The notes beneath the pieces were generated by a model. It made no database searches. It was not told the origin of the DNA and saw only the letters and a program-made list of their open reading frames with translations. Shown piece by piece: positions 54,301 through 64,000 of a stretch of DNA of 64,000 nucleotides (position 1 is the first letter of the stretch; each line of letters opens with the position of its first letter). The position numbers and the translations under genes were made by a program. Origin of the DNA: Reticulitermes speratus. Taxonomy: Eukaryota; Arthropoda; Insecta; Blattodea; Rhinotermitidae. The stretch is taken from contig JAJKFL010000012.1 of NCBI GenBank assembly GCA_021186555.1, forward strand, positions 2,517,244 through 2,581,243, given 5' to 3'.

Positions 54301-56370
54301 ACGTGCACAAATCTGCGTTTAGAGTGCCCTGAACTGATCAGTATGAGATGATCCAGTGTAATGATTGTGCTTTGACCACATTTTCATCTTGATGTTTTCC
54401 ATATTTTCTGTGCATTAGACAATCACTAATATCAGTCTAACAAAATACACTTAGTCAGTTTGCACATATTATTATCATTCCATCATGTTTTGGCCCCCTC
54501 TGGGCCATCATTGGGGAGAAAACCAAATAGAAGGGATGTATAAAACACTCCTCTTCTTCTTCCATTAGCTTTTCAACCCTTTCTGGGTTTTGGCTTTGTC
54601 AACCATGTCATTCCAAGCCTTCCAATTCAGCGCCAGTGCTAGGGTGTATCACCACAAGAAATTGCGGCATGTACATATATAAAACATAGCAAGTTAAATA
54701 TATACAATATGAGTATTAATTAAAACTTGGAAAATTAAAATTGTTATTAACAAGAGTGTGTTCAAGTGTCTTAATTCTTATGCACATGTAATGTTGCAAT
54801 ACAGTATTATGTTTGGATTGAAACATCTATTGCATTTCTTCAGTCTTATTGTGTGCATACAATCCCATGAAGTTAGATGGGTTGATGTGTACTGTTTAGG
54901 TGATTACCATGTGTCAACCCCTGTGAACTTCACCCTCTCAGGTTTAATTGAAAGTAATAGGAATTATCTTGATACAGCTGAATTCCAGGTACTATTTGAT
55001 CCTTTCGTGTAACTTAGTTGTATTGTGTACTGTGCTGCATTTCACTGTTCACTGTTGCACATGAAGTGTTCTGGGACCACATTAACAAATGCAGTCTGCT
55101 TATAGAAAATATCCAAATCCTGCAAATGAAAAATGGGAATAATGATGAAAAAGAAAGTAGGAATTAACAGTGTATAATGTAATTAATGAAAAATGGTTTT
55201 ATTTATGAAATAGAACCTTTATTGAACAGTGAAAGCTTTTCAACGTTTGCCAGCTGAAATTGGTACAAACCTAGTTCATTTTATGAAGTCCCATGATTAA
55301 CCTTACATGTAAATCGTGAAGTGCCAGTCATGTCAGGCTACATTTGACAATGTAACATGCCAAGTTATGGTCTCTGTGCTTCAAACGTAACTCTAATTTG
55401 TAGTCTCCAGGCAGCCATCCAACATCTAGAAGACGGAATTTATGCTTAACTTCCAGCTGTGTATCCTGAAGAAGGCAGAGGAATTAAATTATCTTGTTTA
55501 AACAGCATCAGTAACTCTTTGTTATTACTTAAGCATCTTTGTGTCTGACCTGGGAAATCCTGCTCTTTGATTAGAAACTTCCCAACATTCTTTATGTTAC
55601 AATCGAGAAAGAATAGTTTAGACAATGTGATGAAACTGTTCCTGAGGTACTAGTATTTTAAGGGGCATATGGAAAGATACAAGCTGCAAAATAATTTTTA
55701 GCCAAAATGGTCTCCTGAAGAGGCAGTGATAATGAATTTCTGGTATGGTCTGTATGTGCTGGTTATCTATGGCATTTTGGTTTTATGTAATTAGTTTAAA
55801 TATGAGGGTTTTTCTTCTGGGATATTATTCCATATTTCAGGCTCTGATGATGTTTGTAGCTCAGGTACTTCCAGTAGATAGTAATGATGGTGAAGAGTGG
55901 TGGTTGTGTGTAGTGATGGTAGATGAAATGGACTGTGAAATAGTACTGTAAGTAGTAAGGTTCTGGTTTGTTAATAGGCAGTATTGTGTGAATCATAATG
56001 GTGGTGTGTACATAAATGGCAAGTGTGGGAATTGGGGCATGTATGCCCCAAAAATGAAGGCAGCATTTTCGTCTGAAACATCGGTATTCACGTGGTTTTA
56101 CATCCACAGTCTGATAAATGTAATAAGGACGGGCGGTTTGGGGTTCGGGTAACTACAGGAAATTAATTTTGTGTAACATGACGATGTACATAAATATTTT
56201 CGCTGAAAGAAGAAAATGAGCGAGGTATAGGTTGCAGGAGGAGGAGACACGTGCCTAACACAGTAAATTGAGTTTAATTTTTTGTGGTTCTGTTTTCCTG
56301 GAGAATTCAGTGCATGAAGCCGGGTAATCGAACCCACATATGTAAACATTAGTTTCAACGACTAATAATG
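54301..56370. other. no gene recognised
   Basis: About 54470-54520 (tcatgttttggccccctctg ... ccatcattgggg) is a further eroded hammerhead-like arm on the minus strand. The remainder is AT-rich unique sequence, and small frames have no domain. Confidence 0.35.
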
Positions 56371-56764
56371 AATGTGGCACAGTATGTGGCTACTGTTTTC
56401 CTTATCTGCCATCTGTGGCGCTGGCGTGTGTTATCCACTGTGTTCCCATTTCTCCTTCTGTTGCGCTGCTATAGCTTCCGGTGTTTCGTGTTGTAGTTAG
56501 TGATGGTTTCCTGCTTCCTGTTTTTAGTGAGTGTCTACGGCTAGGGGGTTTCGTGTTTTCCTAGTGTATCATGCTTTCATTTACACTTTTCAGTTATGTG
56601 TGTTGAATAGAGAGAGACTGACGTCAGAGGTTTCAGTTATGTGTGTGTATAATAAGGAATGTCTGGCTTAGGTTCATCTCCCTGAGACAGGTGGCGTCAT
56701 GACACTTCCTGATGTGTCGGTAATCCGTGGTACGTTACGCGCAGCCGCCATACTGTGCCACATT
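56371..56764. mobile_element. MITE-like element, about 394 bp
   Basis: The terminal inverted repeats aatgtggcacagtatgtggc (56371-56390) and gccatactgtgccacatt (56747-56764) are nearly complementary. The interior is GC-richer than the flanks and non-coding. A target-site duplication is not evident, so the DNA transposon superfamily is unknown. Confidence 0.5.
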
Positions 56765-58066
56765 GGAACGGAGTAGCAACTCAAATACCTTTTCAATTGG
56801 GCATTTGCATGGCGCCTTTTGGGTGTTTATTTTTGCTGTGCATTGTTGAGTGGCTGCAGTGTTGAGCGCACAAATATCCTGGATGACTCCTTGTATTGGT
56901 ATCAAATAAAGAATGCCCTTGCGCTGAATATTGTATGTGGCCTGTAAGAAATCATGCAGAACAATCTGTCAATATCTCTGTTGGCATCACCTAGGCTTTA
57001 ACACCTGTAAAAACACTTCCTTTGTATTCAAAAGTACAAACAATCATTGATGAAGCCCTCTTGACTTTACAACCTTATGTTAGGAGTCACAGTTCCGACA
57101 GTTCATTGGTGCTGGAGTAACATGCTAAATGTACCTGAGTTGAGTCTTAGACATGTTAATGGTTTACACTCTAGAAATACCATTTATGTACGTGGAAGTG
57201 GCGTATTTGAACATGGTGTTTCTTGTTTTGTATTTGGAAACTGCCGTATTGGGGATTTAAGGAAGTTAACTCGTTTTTTGTCCACAAAGTTCTTTTTTTG
57301 AATCTCAGCCAAATTATGAGTTTTGTGTTTGTAAAGTGCCTTGTTTCGGATGAGTTACTGGTTTTGTATTTGAGGTTCCCTCATTCTGTCTATTGGAATA
57401 TCAGGGCGCCATCTAAAATTATGCCCTAGTGACTTAATGTCTCCATTTATTCTTTTCTCATCTTACTGTCCTTAAATGTCTTTAAATCATGATTCACTCT
57501 TTTTTTTCTGGATTTATTGTATAGGTGTTTAATTATGCATTTATATTGTGTTGCAGTGTAGCTAGCTGACTAACCAACCAATTAACCTATATTTAGCCAT
57601 AGTAGATAAAAAGCGGTAACTGTAGTAACCACACCAATAATTCCTGTAGTTAGTGTCATGATTAGTGCAGTTGGGAACAGCCAGGAGTATTTGGAAGGCC
57701 ATGTCTAAGGCTGCTGTGTGTGCTGTGATATAAATAGCAGGTTTTGTGTTGTGTGTCTTGGTAAAGGCAGTTTTGTTGTTGTGACTGAGCACTGTGCCTT
57801 TAAGCAGTGTAGTTGATGTGGCAGTAACTAACCATGAAGTTTACAGGAATAGATTGTTGGTAGTGACTGGTCAGCAGATTTGTGAAACAGATTGCTAACT
57901 CCTCTGATGTGCTGCTTTCCCATTTGTGTTACATGAATCAGCCAAGAAACACATGCACCAGTGATGTGGTAATGCCAACACGTAATGAAAATTGTCAATA
58001 TCAACTCCAGGTTCTTTTTAATTTACTTTATTTTATACACAGTTCTTGAGTAACTTAGATTAGTAC
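56765..58066. other. no gene recognised
   Basis: AT-rich unique sequence; nothing supported. Confidence 0.35.
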
Positions 58067-58080
58067 ACTTGAGTTCTAAT

Positions 58081-59329
58081 TTTATGTTGTATATGTATAT
58101 GCCGTGCATTTTGGCATAAGTCTAGTATCAACAAACAAATGCATGAGATTAGAGATAAGAATTAAATGTATTTGGGAACTCCTACTGGCTAGGGAAGAAA
58201 AGGTGCTACAGGGCATGATTGATAGACTAATTGAAATTGGAAGACGCTGTGGAATGGAAATGAATGTGGAAAAAATGAAGGTAATGAGAATCTCAAGGCA
58301 ACCATCCCCAATGAAAATTATGATGGATCAAAAGCAATTGGAGAATGTGGAATATTTCAATTGTTTGGGTAGCATGATAACAAATGATGCAAGGTGTACA
58401 CTTGAAATTAAGTCCAGTATTGCCATGGCAAAAGCAGCATTCAATAAGAAAAAAAATCTTTTCACCAGTAAACTGGACTTAAATTTACGGAAGAAACTAG
58501 TAAAGTGCTACATTTGGAGCGTAGCTTTGTATGGTGCTGAAACGTGGACACTTCGGAAAGTAGGTCAGAAGTATTTGGAAAGTTTTGAAATGTGGTGCAG
58601 GAGAAGAATGGAGAAGATCAGTTGGACCGATCGTGTGAGAAATGAAGAAGTATTACACAGAGTGAAGGAGGAGAGGAATATCGTACATACAATAAAAAGA
58701 AGAAAGGCTAACTGGATTGGTCACATCTTGCGTAGAAACTGCCTTCTGAAACACGTGATTGAAGGAAAGTTAGAAGGAAGGATAGAAATGACGGGAAGAC
58801 GAGGGAGAAGACGTAAGCAGCTGCTGGATGACCTTAAGGAAAAGAGAAGATACTGTAAATTGAAAGAGGAAGCACTAGATCGCAGTCAATGGAGATCTCG
58901 CTTTGGAAGAGATTAAGGACCTGTCGTAAGACAGACTACAGAATGATGACATATGTTTCAGCAAACAAGTTGTCATCTTCAGGGGGGTTTTTTTTATCAA
59001 AGAACTACAAGAACTTTTTACATCTATAATATAATATATAATATTTATTTATAACTACTACTTGCGCCAGAGGTATAGTGTTTCACCATTATTAACTTTA
59101 AATCTTGTACAATTATACATCTGTGAATTATGACCATGACATAAATATGCTCTGTAAAAACTTTTTAATGTGTAACCGTTTACTGTATAATTGGATGTAA
59201 AAAGTTCTTGTAGTTCTTTGATTAAATAACCCCCAGAAGATGGCAGCTTGTTTGCTGAAACATATGTAGGGGTTCTCAAATCCATTGTATACTTATCACT
59301 AATCTTGTGCATTTGTTTGTTGGTATTAG
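58081..59329. mobile_element. inverted-arm hammerhead element split by a LINE insertion, 14-bp target-site duplication
   Basis: The exact direct repeat acttgagttctaat is at 58067-58080 and 59330-59343. The left terminus (gccgtgcattttggcataag, then tcaacaaacaaatgcatgag) and the right arm (ttgtgcatttgtttgttggt) are inverted copies. The left arm is interrupted after gggaactcctac (58174) and resumes at acatatgtttcagcaaacaa (58943). Hammerhead-like cores lie at about 58978-58943 (minus) and 59230-59268 (plus), both with changes. The intervening DNA is an RTE-like fragment (next entry). Confidence 0.75.
58175..58918 (+). pseudogene. 5'-truncated RTE-like LINE, C-terminal reverse transcriptase region
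   Basis: The open frame ends at 58916. It reads LQGMIDRLIEIGRRCGMEMN, VEKMKVMRIS, YFNCLGSMIT, SVALYGAETWTLRK, FEMWCRRRMEKISWTDRVRN and WIGHILRRNCLLK, the thumb-like and C-terminal part of RTE-type reverse transcriptases (LG-x-I-T, LYG-ETW, WIGHILR motifs). The catalytic YADD region is missing, so it is truncated. Over 240 codons without a stop suggest a young insertion. The first 23 codons of the open frame (58104 on) come from the host element's arm. Confidence 0.8.
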
Positions 59330-59343
59330 ACTTGAGTTCTAAT

Positions 59344-59970
59344 ATTTGTTAGTTGGTTACTGACACTTGTGCTGTGCAGGTAGTGTGGTATGGTGAGGAG
59401 TCAGTAGTAGTGTTATTGTCAGTACTTTAATTACTACTAAAACAATTCAGATAATGAAATTTTTTTGGCCTTTTTTTAAAATAAGGAGAATAGTGTGATA
59501 GTGTTGCATTCTACCTGTTTTTAACAGTAAATGGCACTTTGTGTAATTACAGTACCTTGATGGGTTTACCAATTTTGATTTTAGTCTGCATCGTGAGACA
59601 CACATCAAATCTGTTGTTGTCATGGGAGACATCAATGTCCTTCACTTGAATAGGGTCACTTTCATGCCCACAGTTGATAATTTGAATGTTCTTTACTTGT
59701 GGTGTATCTTCAAATGACTGGAAGCATATTTATACATATCTGTAATTCAGGCTTGTTTGTACATTCAAGTGTTCTGGGTTATGATGCCATATTTACCAGT
59801 TATCAGTGACTGTTTACCACTGGGCTGAGCGTAACATCCCAGAAGACTTGAATCTTGAAAACACAGCTGTTAATCATTCAGTCATGCTGCTGGAAGTAAT
59901 GTTTTCTGATCAGCTTGTGGTAAATGTTAGCTCTCTGTAGTACCACAGTACTTCTTACAGTCTGATGACG
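59344..59970. other. no gene recognised
   Basis: Nothing supported. Confidence 0.35.
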
Positions 59971-59974
59971 TGGT

Positions 59975-60120
59975 ATGCGGGTCGTGGCACGGGTCAGGCT
60001 GTTAGTCGCAGGCCTCTCACCACAGAGGCCTGGATTCAGTCCCAGAACAGTGTATGTGGGATTTGTGGTGGACAGAGTGGTACTGGGAGAGGTTTTTCTC
60101 TGAGTACTTTAGTGTTTTGT
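59975..60120 (+). mobile_element. tRNA-derived SINE, second family, copy 2
   Basis: Head gtcgtggcacgggtcaggct with gttagtcgcaggcct, B-box-like cctggattcagtccc at 60029-60043, body ggatttgtggtggacagagt and ggtttttctctgagtac. Same family as 41540-41712, opposite strand. Confidence 0.75.
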
Positions 60121-60235
60121 CCATATCATTCTACTAATGCTGCATATTCATTCAGCTATCACCACTGCTACGTAGTTGTAGGAAGTGACTGTGCTTTTGA
60201 GTAACATGCTTAAGACGGGATACACCGTTTGCTGT

Positions 60236-60290
60236 CTAATGTGCACACACAGATGCATGCATACACATGCACATACATGCGCATGTACAT
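60236..60290. repeat. CA/TG-rich low-complexity tract
   Basis: Repeated acacac, atgcatgcatac and catgcgcatg words. Confidence 0.6.
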
Positions 60291-61300
60291 TGTTTGATGT
60301 GCTTCTTTGTAATTTTATGTATTTGCATATATTTTATATAACAGGCCTGCTTAACCTTTTGTGTGGTGTGGGCAGCTTCTGCAGAATGGGTCTGCACGCA
60401 GGCAACATGAAATTCAATGCAGAGAATGGAGAGAGAATAAGTTATGTATAATTTATACATATAAGTTTATGTGTATATTGTTGTATATGTCATGTGCAGT
60501 AAAAGATGTATTGATAATAACAGGAAGAATTTATAAAAAGTGCAATTTGTAACAGGCTATGATGTCACTATTTTCAACACATTCTCACAAAATTAATTAG
60601 TTAATATGATAGATGTCTTCATAAATAAACATCTCATAAATTTTCAAAATTGCTTTTATGCTCAATCTCAGCTTTGTCAGGGAGATGTTTAAAAGATATT
60701 TTCTCGTTTCCTGTGCCTCTCCAGGCAACATAATCTTGTGTCATGGGCAATGTCTGCAAGCTACGGGTTGAGTGGACCTGTTATATACCAACACTTTCAA
60801 TGGGGCAGATAATGTGGTGTGAGATGATGGGATGGTCAGTGAGCAGTGAATTGGAAATGTTGTGGGCAGAAGTAGTCGTGAGCTAATATCATTTACTATA
60901 CTGACATTTGCCTGGAAAGGGTGAAGGAAAGTATGAAAAACCCATCAGGACATCATGTTGGTGGCTGAGTTTTGAACACAGGACCCCAGTGTAAAAGGGA
61001 GTGCTGATGTTTGGTACTTGTTTATTGGCATGAACAAGCAGAAATGGTTTAGGCAGTGTGAGCTGAATGTGTGAATTGGAAGCCTTGACCAGGGCTTATA
61101 GTTGCTTCTTTCTGCTTTTTGTCTCTCTGTCCCTTCAGATGTGTGAGTGTGCATGTCTTTTACTACACAAATTAAATTTGTGTGATAAGACAAGAAATAT
61201 ATGGTAGGTATGCAACATTATTTATTGATACTGCCAGTTGTTAAGATTATGTGTAGTGTCAGTGATAGATCAGTGAATAAGTATGGCACATTGGTGGAAT
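60291..61300. other. no gene recognised
   Basis: AT-rich unique sequence; nothing supported. Confidence 0.35.
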
Positions 61301-61304
61301 ATTA

Positions 61305-61455
61305 CTGATGGGGAAAACTGAAGTACTGGGAAAAAAAACCTGTCACAGTGTCACTTCACCATAAATTCCACATTGATTGGTCTGGGATTCAACCTGGGTC
61401 TCTGTGATGAGTGGCCGGTGACTAACCACCTGAGCCATGACATGGCCTTCCTCCA
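61305..61455 (-). mobile_element. tRNA-derived SINE, second family, copy 3
   Basis: On the minus strand, A-box-like tggctcaggtggttagtcac (about 61437-61418) and B-box-like aggttgaatccc (about 61396-61385) with the same body (gaatttatggtgaagtgaca). The most diverged of the three copies. Confidence 0.7.
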
Positions 61456-63310
61456 TTCAAATCATTGCCTGGTGACCTTCGTACTGTCTCACCTCATTCA
61501 CTGTTATGTAATATGCAGTTAAAACATGGGCTATTGTCATTTGCAGTCGTACAGTTAATCAATAGATTTTTCATTCTTATGGCATGCAACAGTTCGTCAC
61601 CATCTTCACAAACACTGCCACTCAACCAGCCCCACAAGCTGTTTCATGTACTACTTGTGCTATCCACCTCGTTCCCCTGATTTAATCTCCCTAATCCTAG
61701 GCACAGAATGCATGCTGTGAGTTCATGTTTTCATTCAATCTTTGTTCTTCTCTTAACGAGTTAAAGACCAGGTTTTACACCAGTAAGGGAATAGCAGAAT
61801 TAAAAATTCTGTGTATAAATTTCTCATTAACCAGACAACATTGTTAAAACAGTAAATTCTATGTGTAAATTATGTGTATAAAGTTTGGGTTCCTTGAAGT
61901 TTATAATGCACAGATGGCCCATGTGTAATGAAAAAGAGGTCAAAATTCCAATTCACTCGGCAGTTTATTCCTGGGTTAAAATCTCAGTCCAGAAGCCAGC
62001 TATTCTGTAGTTTTTCCTGATTTTTTATGTCACACTGGATAAATACAAGGATAGCATTATAAACTAGGCCATGGCCACTTCCTTCAGTGTCTGCAATTTA
62101 TTATTTGCTGATCATTGTGTAATTTGCTGCGATACACATTTCCTTAAGCAAACGATAAATAAATGTTAATGCAAAGTATGTGTTACCTCCCAGAAACTCA
62201 GCATGTTCCATGTTGAGCAGGATACTACAAGCACAGCTAGCACAGTGGTGCTGGTGATCCACATGGTGCACGTACTGTTACCACACACACCGTCATGTCA
62301 GTTTTATAACGGCCACTGACATTTGTTATGATCTGTTGCTGTCACAAAACATGCAGTGTGTGTGCCACAGGACAGTCATGTAGCCTTGCTTATTTAAGAA
62401 CAGTTTATCAAATGAGAGGATTACGTGAGTAATGAATTATGAAGGAAATGTTTGTGGCCTGTTGTAAAGTATTATCCTGAACATTCCTGACAGGCTGTGG
62501 GAAATGATAAGGTTAAGGAAGATGCACATAAGATAAAGAATTAAATTTAGTTCAAGGAGTATAAGCATTGAACTGTCATATTCATTGTTAACACAGACTG
62601 GTCTGAAATGAACTCCATGCGACGAAGGAGTTTAATGAGGGTGTGGAGGTATAGCTCCGTTCATTTGTTATTTGGTGACAGGTCGGCTTAATATGCAGCA
62701 GATCCTCCTTATGGTTTTGCTTGCTTGCAGGAGAATTGTTGTGGCAGTCGTGCATTGTAGAGTAGGTCTGTTGCTTCCTTGTGGTCATGCTTGTATAGAC
62801 ACATGGAGTAATTCAGAACTCATGTGATATTTATGTCTGGGAGGCATGATGTAAGTGTTGGTGGCTAGGGGAATGAGCTCCACTGTTATCATGTAAGTGA
62901 ACCAGTGAATCAGTGATTCATTTAATCAAGGAAATGAAGACATGATCAGAGGGATTGCTCAGCCCAGTTCTCCATCGAGTGTGAAAGTCATAACCCCTTA
63001 CATGGAAGGATGGAGAGTGCCTTGAGTGTGTGGCTGAAAGATGGAGATGGAGACTGTCATGGCTCCATACATGAAAGTGCATATGGACATGCAGAAGAAG
63101 GCGAAGCAATCAAAGATCATCTGTTTCTTTTGTTTGCCAAGTCTTGTGTCTCCTGCTTTACATGCACTCTGCATCACTTGATCATGCAAATATTTTAGTG
63201 TTTATTAATCATTGACATCTGATCTTGTTTCATGTGTTTTTGGTTCCCCTAACCCTCATTTTCCCCATAAAGTCTTTACTTCATGCTCCATCACTATTTA
63301 CATACACCAA
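61456..63310. other. no gene recognised
   Basis: About 61960-62130 (cctgggttaaaatctcagtc ... ttattatttgctgatcattg) resembles 23745-23850 and 50105-50180 in phrase order and may be a diverged SINE body. Otherwise nothing. Confidence 0.3.
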
Positions 63311-63480
63311 CTGGATGCAACTTTATTTAAAAAAACTGTATAGTTTTTTAAAACATATTTAAAAACTTTTTAAAATCCGACATATGTTTCGGCTCCTATA
63401 GAGCCATCTTCAGGGGTTTATTGTCGTTAAAACTGCATATATTAAAACGTCGTTTTCATTGGTTCACTTTTAGGCAAGGT
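63311..63480 (-). mobile_element. single hammerhead-bearing Penelope-type arm
   Basis: It contains the hammerhead of the next entry. atgcacggtga at about 63684 resembles the family tail, so the element may extend to about 63690, but no inverted partner is clear. Confidence 0.5.
63370..63420 (-). ncRNA. hammerhead ribozyme, well preserved
   Basis: On the minus strand, CTGAAGA runs 63413-63407. Stem II is a perfect five-pair GGCTC/GAGCC (63405-63401 with 63395-63391, loop tatag). GAAA is at 63390-63387, then C-ATAT-G and the cleavage triplet GUC, predicted cut after C63379. Stem I is CC with GG, a mismatch, then AAA with TTT. All core bases are invariant-consistent. Confidence 0.7.
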
Positions 63481-63800
63481 TTTTCACTTTTCCACTGCTT
63501 TGTATGCACAGACACTATTTGTTATTCGTACTAAAATAATATGTTAATGTTAATGGATGGTACTGGTTTATCTGTAAATAATTACAGTAATTAGAACGAT
63601 TATAAGTGTTAGTTTCATATACTAATATATTATATTATATTTCATTATATTCATATAATATATTAATAGTGACTGTGAAAAGATGCACGGTGATTACAGA
63701 ATAAAGTTCATGCTCCATGTTTTCACCATTCATGGAAACTTTCACAGCATAAGTCCTGTGACTAATGAGGGTGTGCTGTGTTTAATATTTGGCAGTTTAA
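63481..63800. other. no gene recognised
   Basis: Very AT-rich (atatta runs at 63620-63665). Confidence 0.35.
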
Positions 63801-63970
63801 TAACGTAATGTGTGTTACACTACAGAACAGAGTCTTTACTGAGAAGCTGATGGTTGCTAAGGTAGTCAAGAAATTCTCCTTGTTTTATCTAATCCGAGCA
63901 TTCCTATGCGTGTTCACAAGAGCCTGCCGCTGGATTTTATTATTTCATGTTATACTTCCTTCCTTCTAGG
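63801..63970 (+). mobile_element. dispersed repeat with FTEKL-VAKVVKKF peptide
   Basis: The translation NRVFTEKLMVAKVVKKFSLF, then FTRACRWIL, belongs to a peptide (EKLTVAQLVKKFPAFYGTR-like) that I recall as a very common repeat-derived prediction in termites, cockroaches and other arthropods. Here it is diverged and runs towards the window edge. Confidence 0.5.
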
Positions 63971-64000
63971 TCTCCTAAGTGTCTCTTTTATTACATTTTT

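Noticed and set aside
1550..59329. Inverted-arm elements as ordinary cut-and-paste MITEs
   Set aside because: Target-site duplications of 12-14 bp are too long for most DNA transposons, one end carries a non-mirrored tail, and a relative encodes a PLE-type GIY-YIG domain.

Overview
This is animal nuclear DNA, most likely from a polyneopteran insect, with a cockroach or termite (Blattodea) as the best guess. The reasons are: a spliced gene with canonical GT-AG introns; AT-rich non-coding DNA full of SINEs, non-LTR retrotransposon tails, a mariner relic and minisatellites; a zinc-finger gene with an acidic MDTIKQEP-type N terminus; and repeat peptides (such as WVRTPCSLVHGYECFGG, and VAKVVKKFSLFYLIR near the right end) that I recall from termite and cockroach repeats. 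The lineage is an inference. No prokaryotic features are present.

Layout. (1) 1-1500: a tRNA-derived SINE, then the CpG-rich first coding exon of an unidentified signal-anchor membrane protein on the minus strand. (2) 1500-9500: hammerhead-bearing retroelement arms, a 2.4-kb array of a 55-bp repeat and decayed LINE ends. (3) 9496-22747 (+): a complete golgin-84 (GOLGA5) gene of 12 coding exons, about 659 aa once three single-base gaps are allowed for. Intron 10 carries a 1.6-kb array of a 31-bp repeat. (4) 22748-49400: mostly repeats. These include a 1.55-kb GC-rich minisatellite, a 75-bp array, a 143-bp two-variant array, two copies of a 0.68-kb dispersed segment, SINEs, and a Penelope-like element with a GIY-YIG endonuclease domain. 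(5) 49461-52640 (+): a C2H2 zinc-finger gene in three coding exons with ten fingers. (6) 52640-64000: a dead mariner transposase, a MITE, an inverted-arm element split by an RTE-like LINE fragment, two SINEs and another hammerhead-like arm.

The two well-supported genes are unrelated: one is a Golgi membrane tether, the other a probable DNA-binding regulator. The most interesting system is a scattered set of inverted-arm elements. Their arms carry hammerhead-ribozyme cores (CUGANGA, stem II, GAAA, short stem III, UH). Four complete copies (1550-1943, 13459-13624, 37072-37650, 58081-59329) are bounded by 12-14 bp target-site duplications that can be read directly. One related copy (about 47102-48146) encodes a GIY-YIG domain with an upstream CxxC, which ties the set to Penelope-like retroelements. 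Hammerheads in Penelope-like elements are known as a class; these particular families, their inverted-arm form and their density here look worth a dedicated study.
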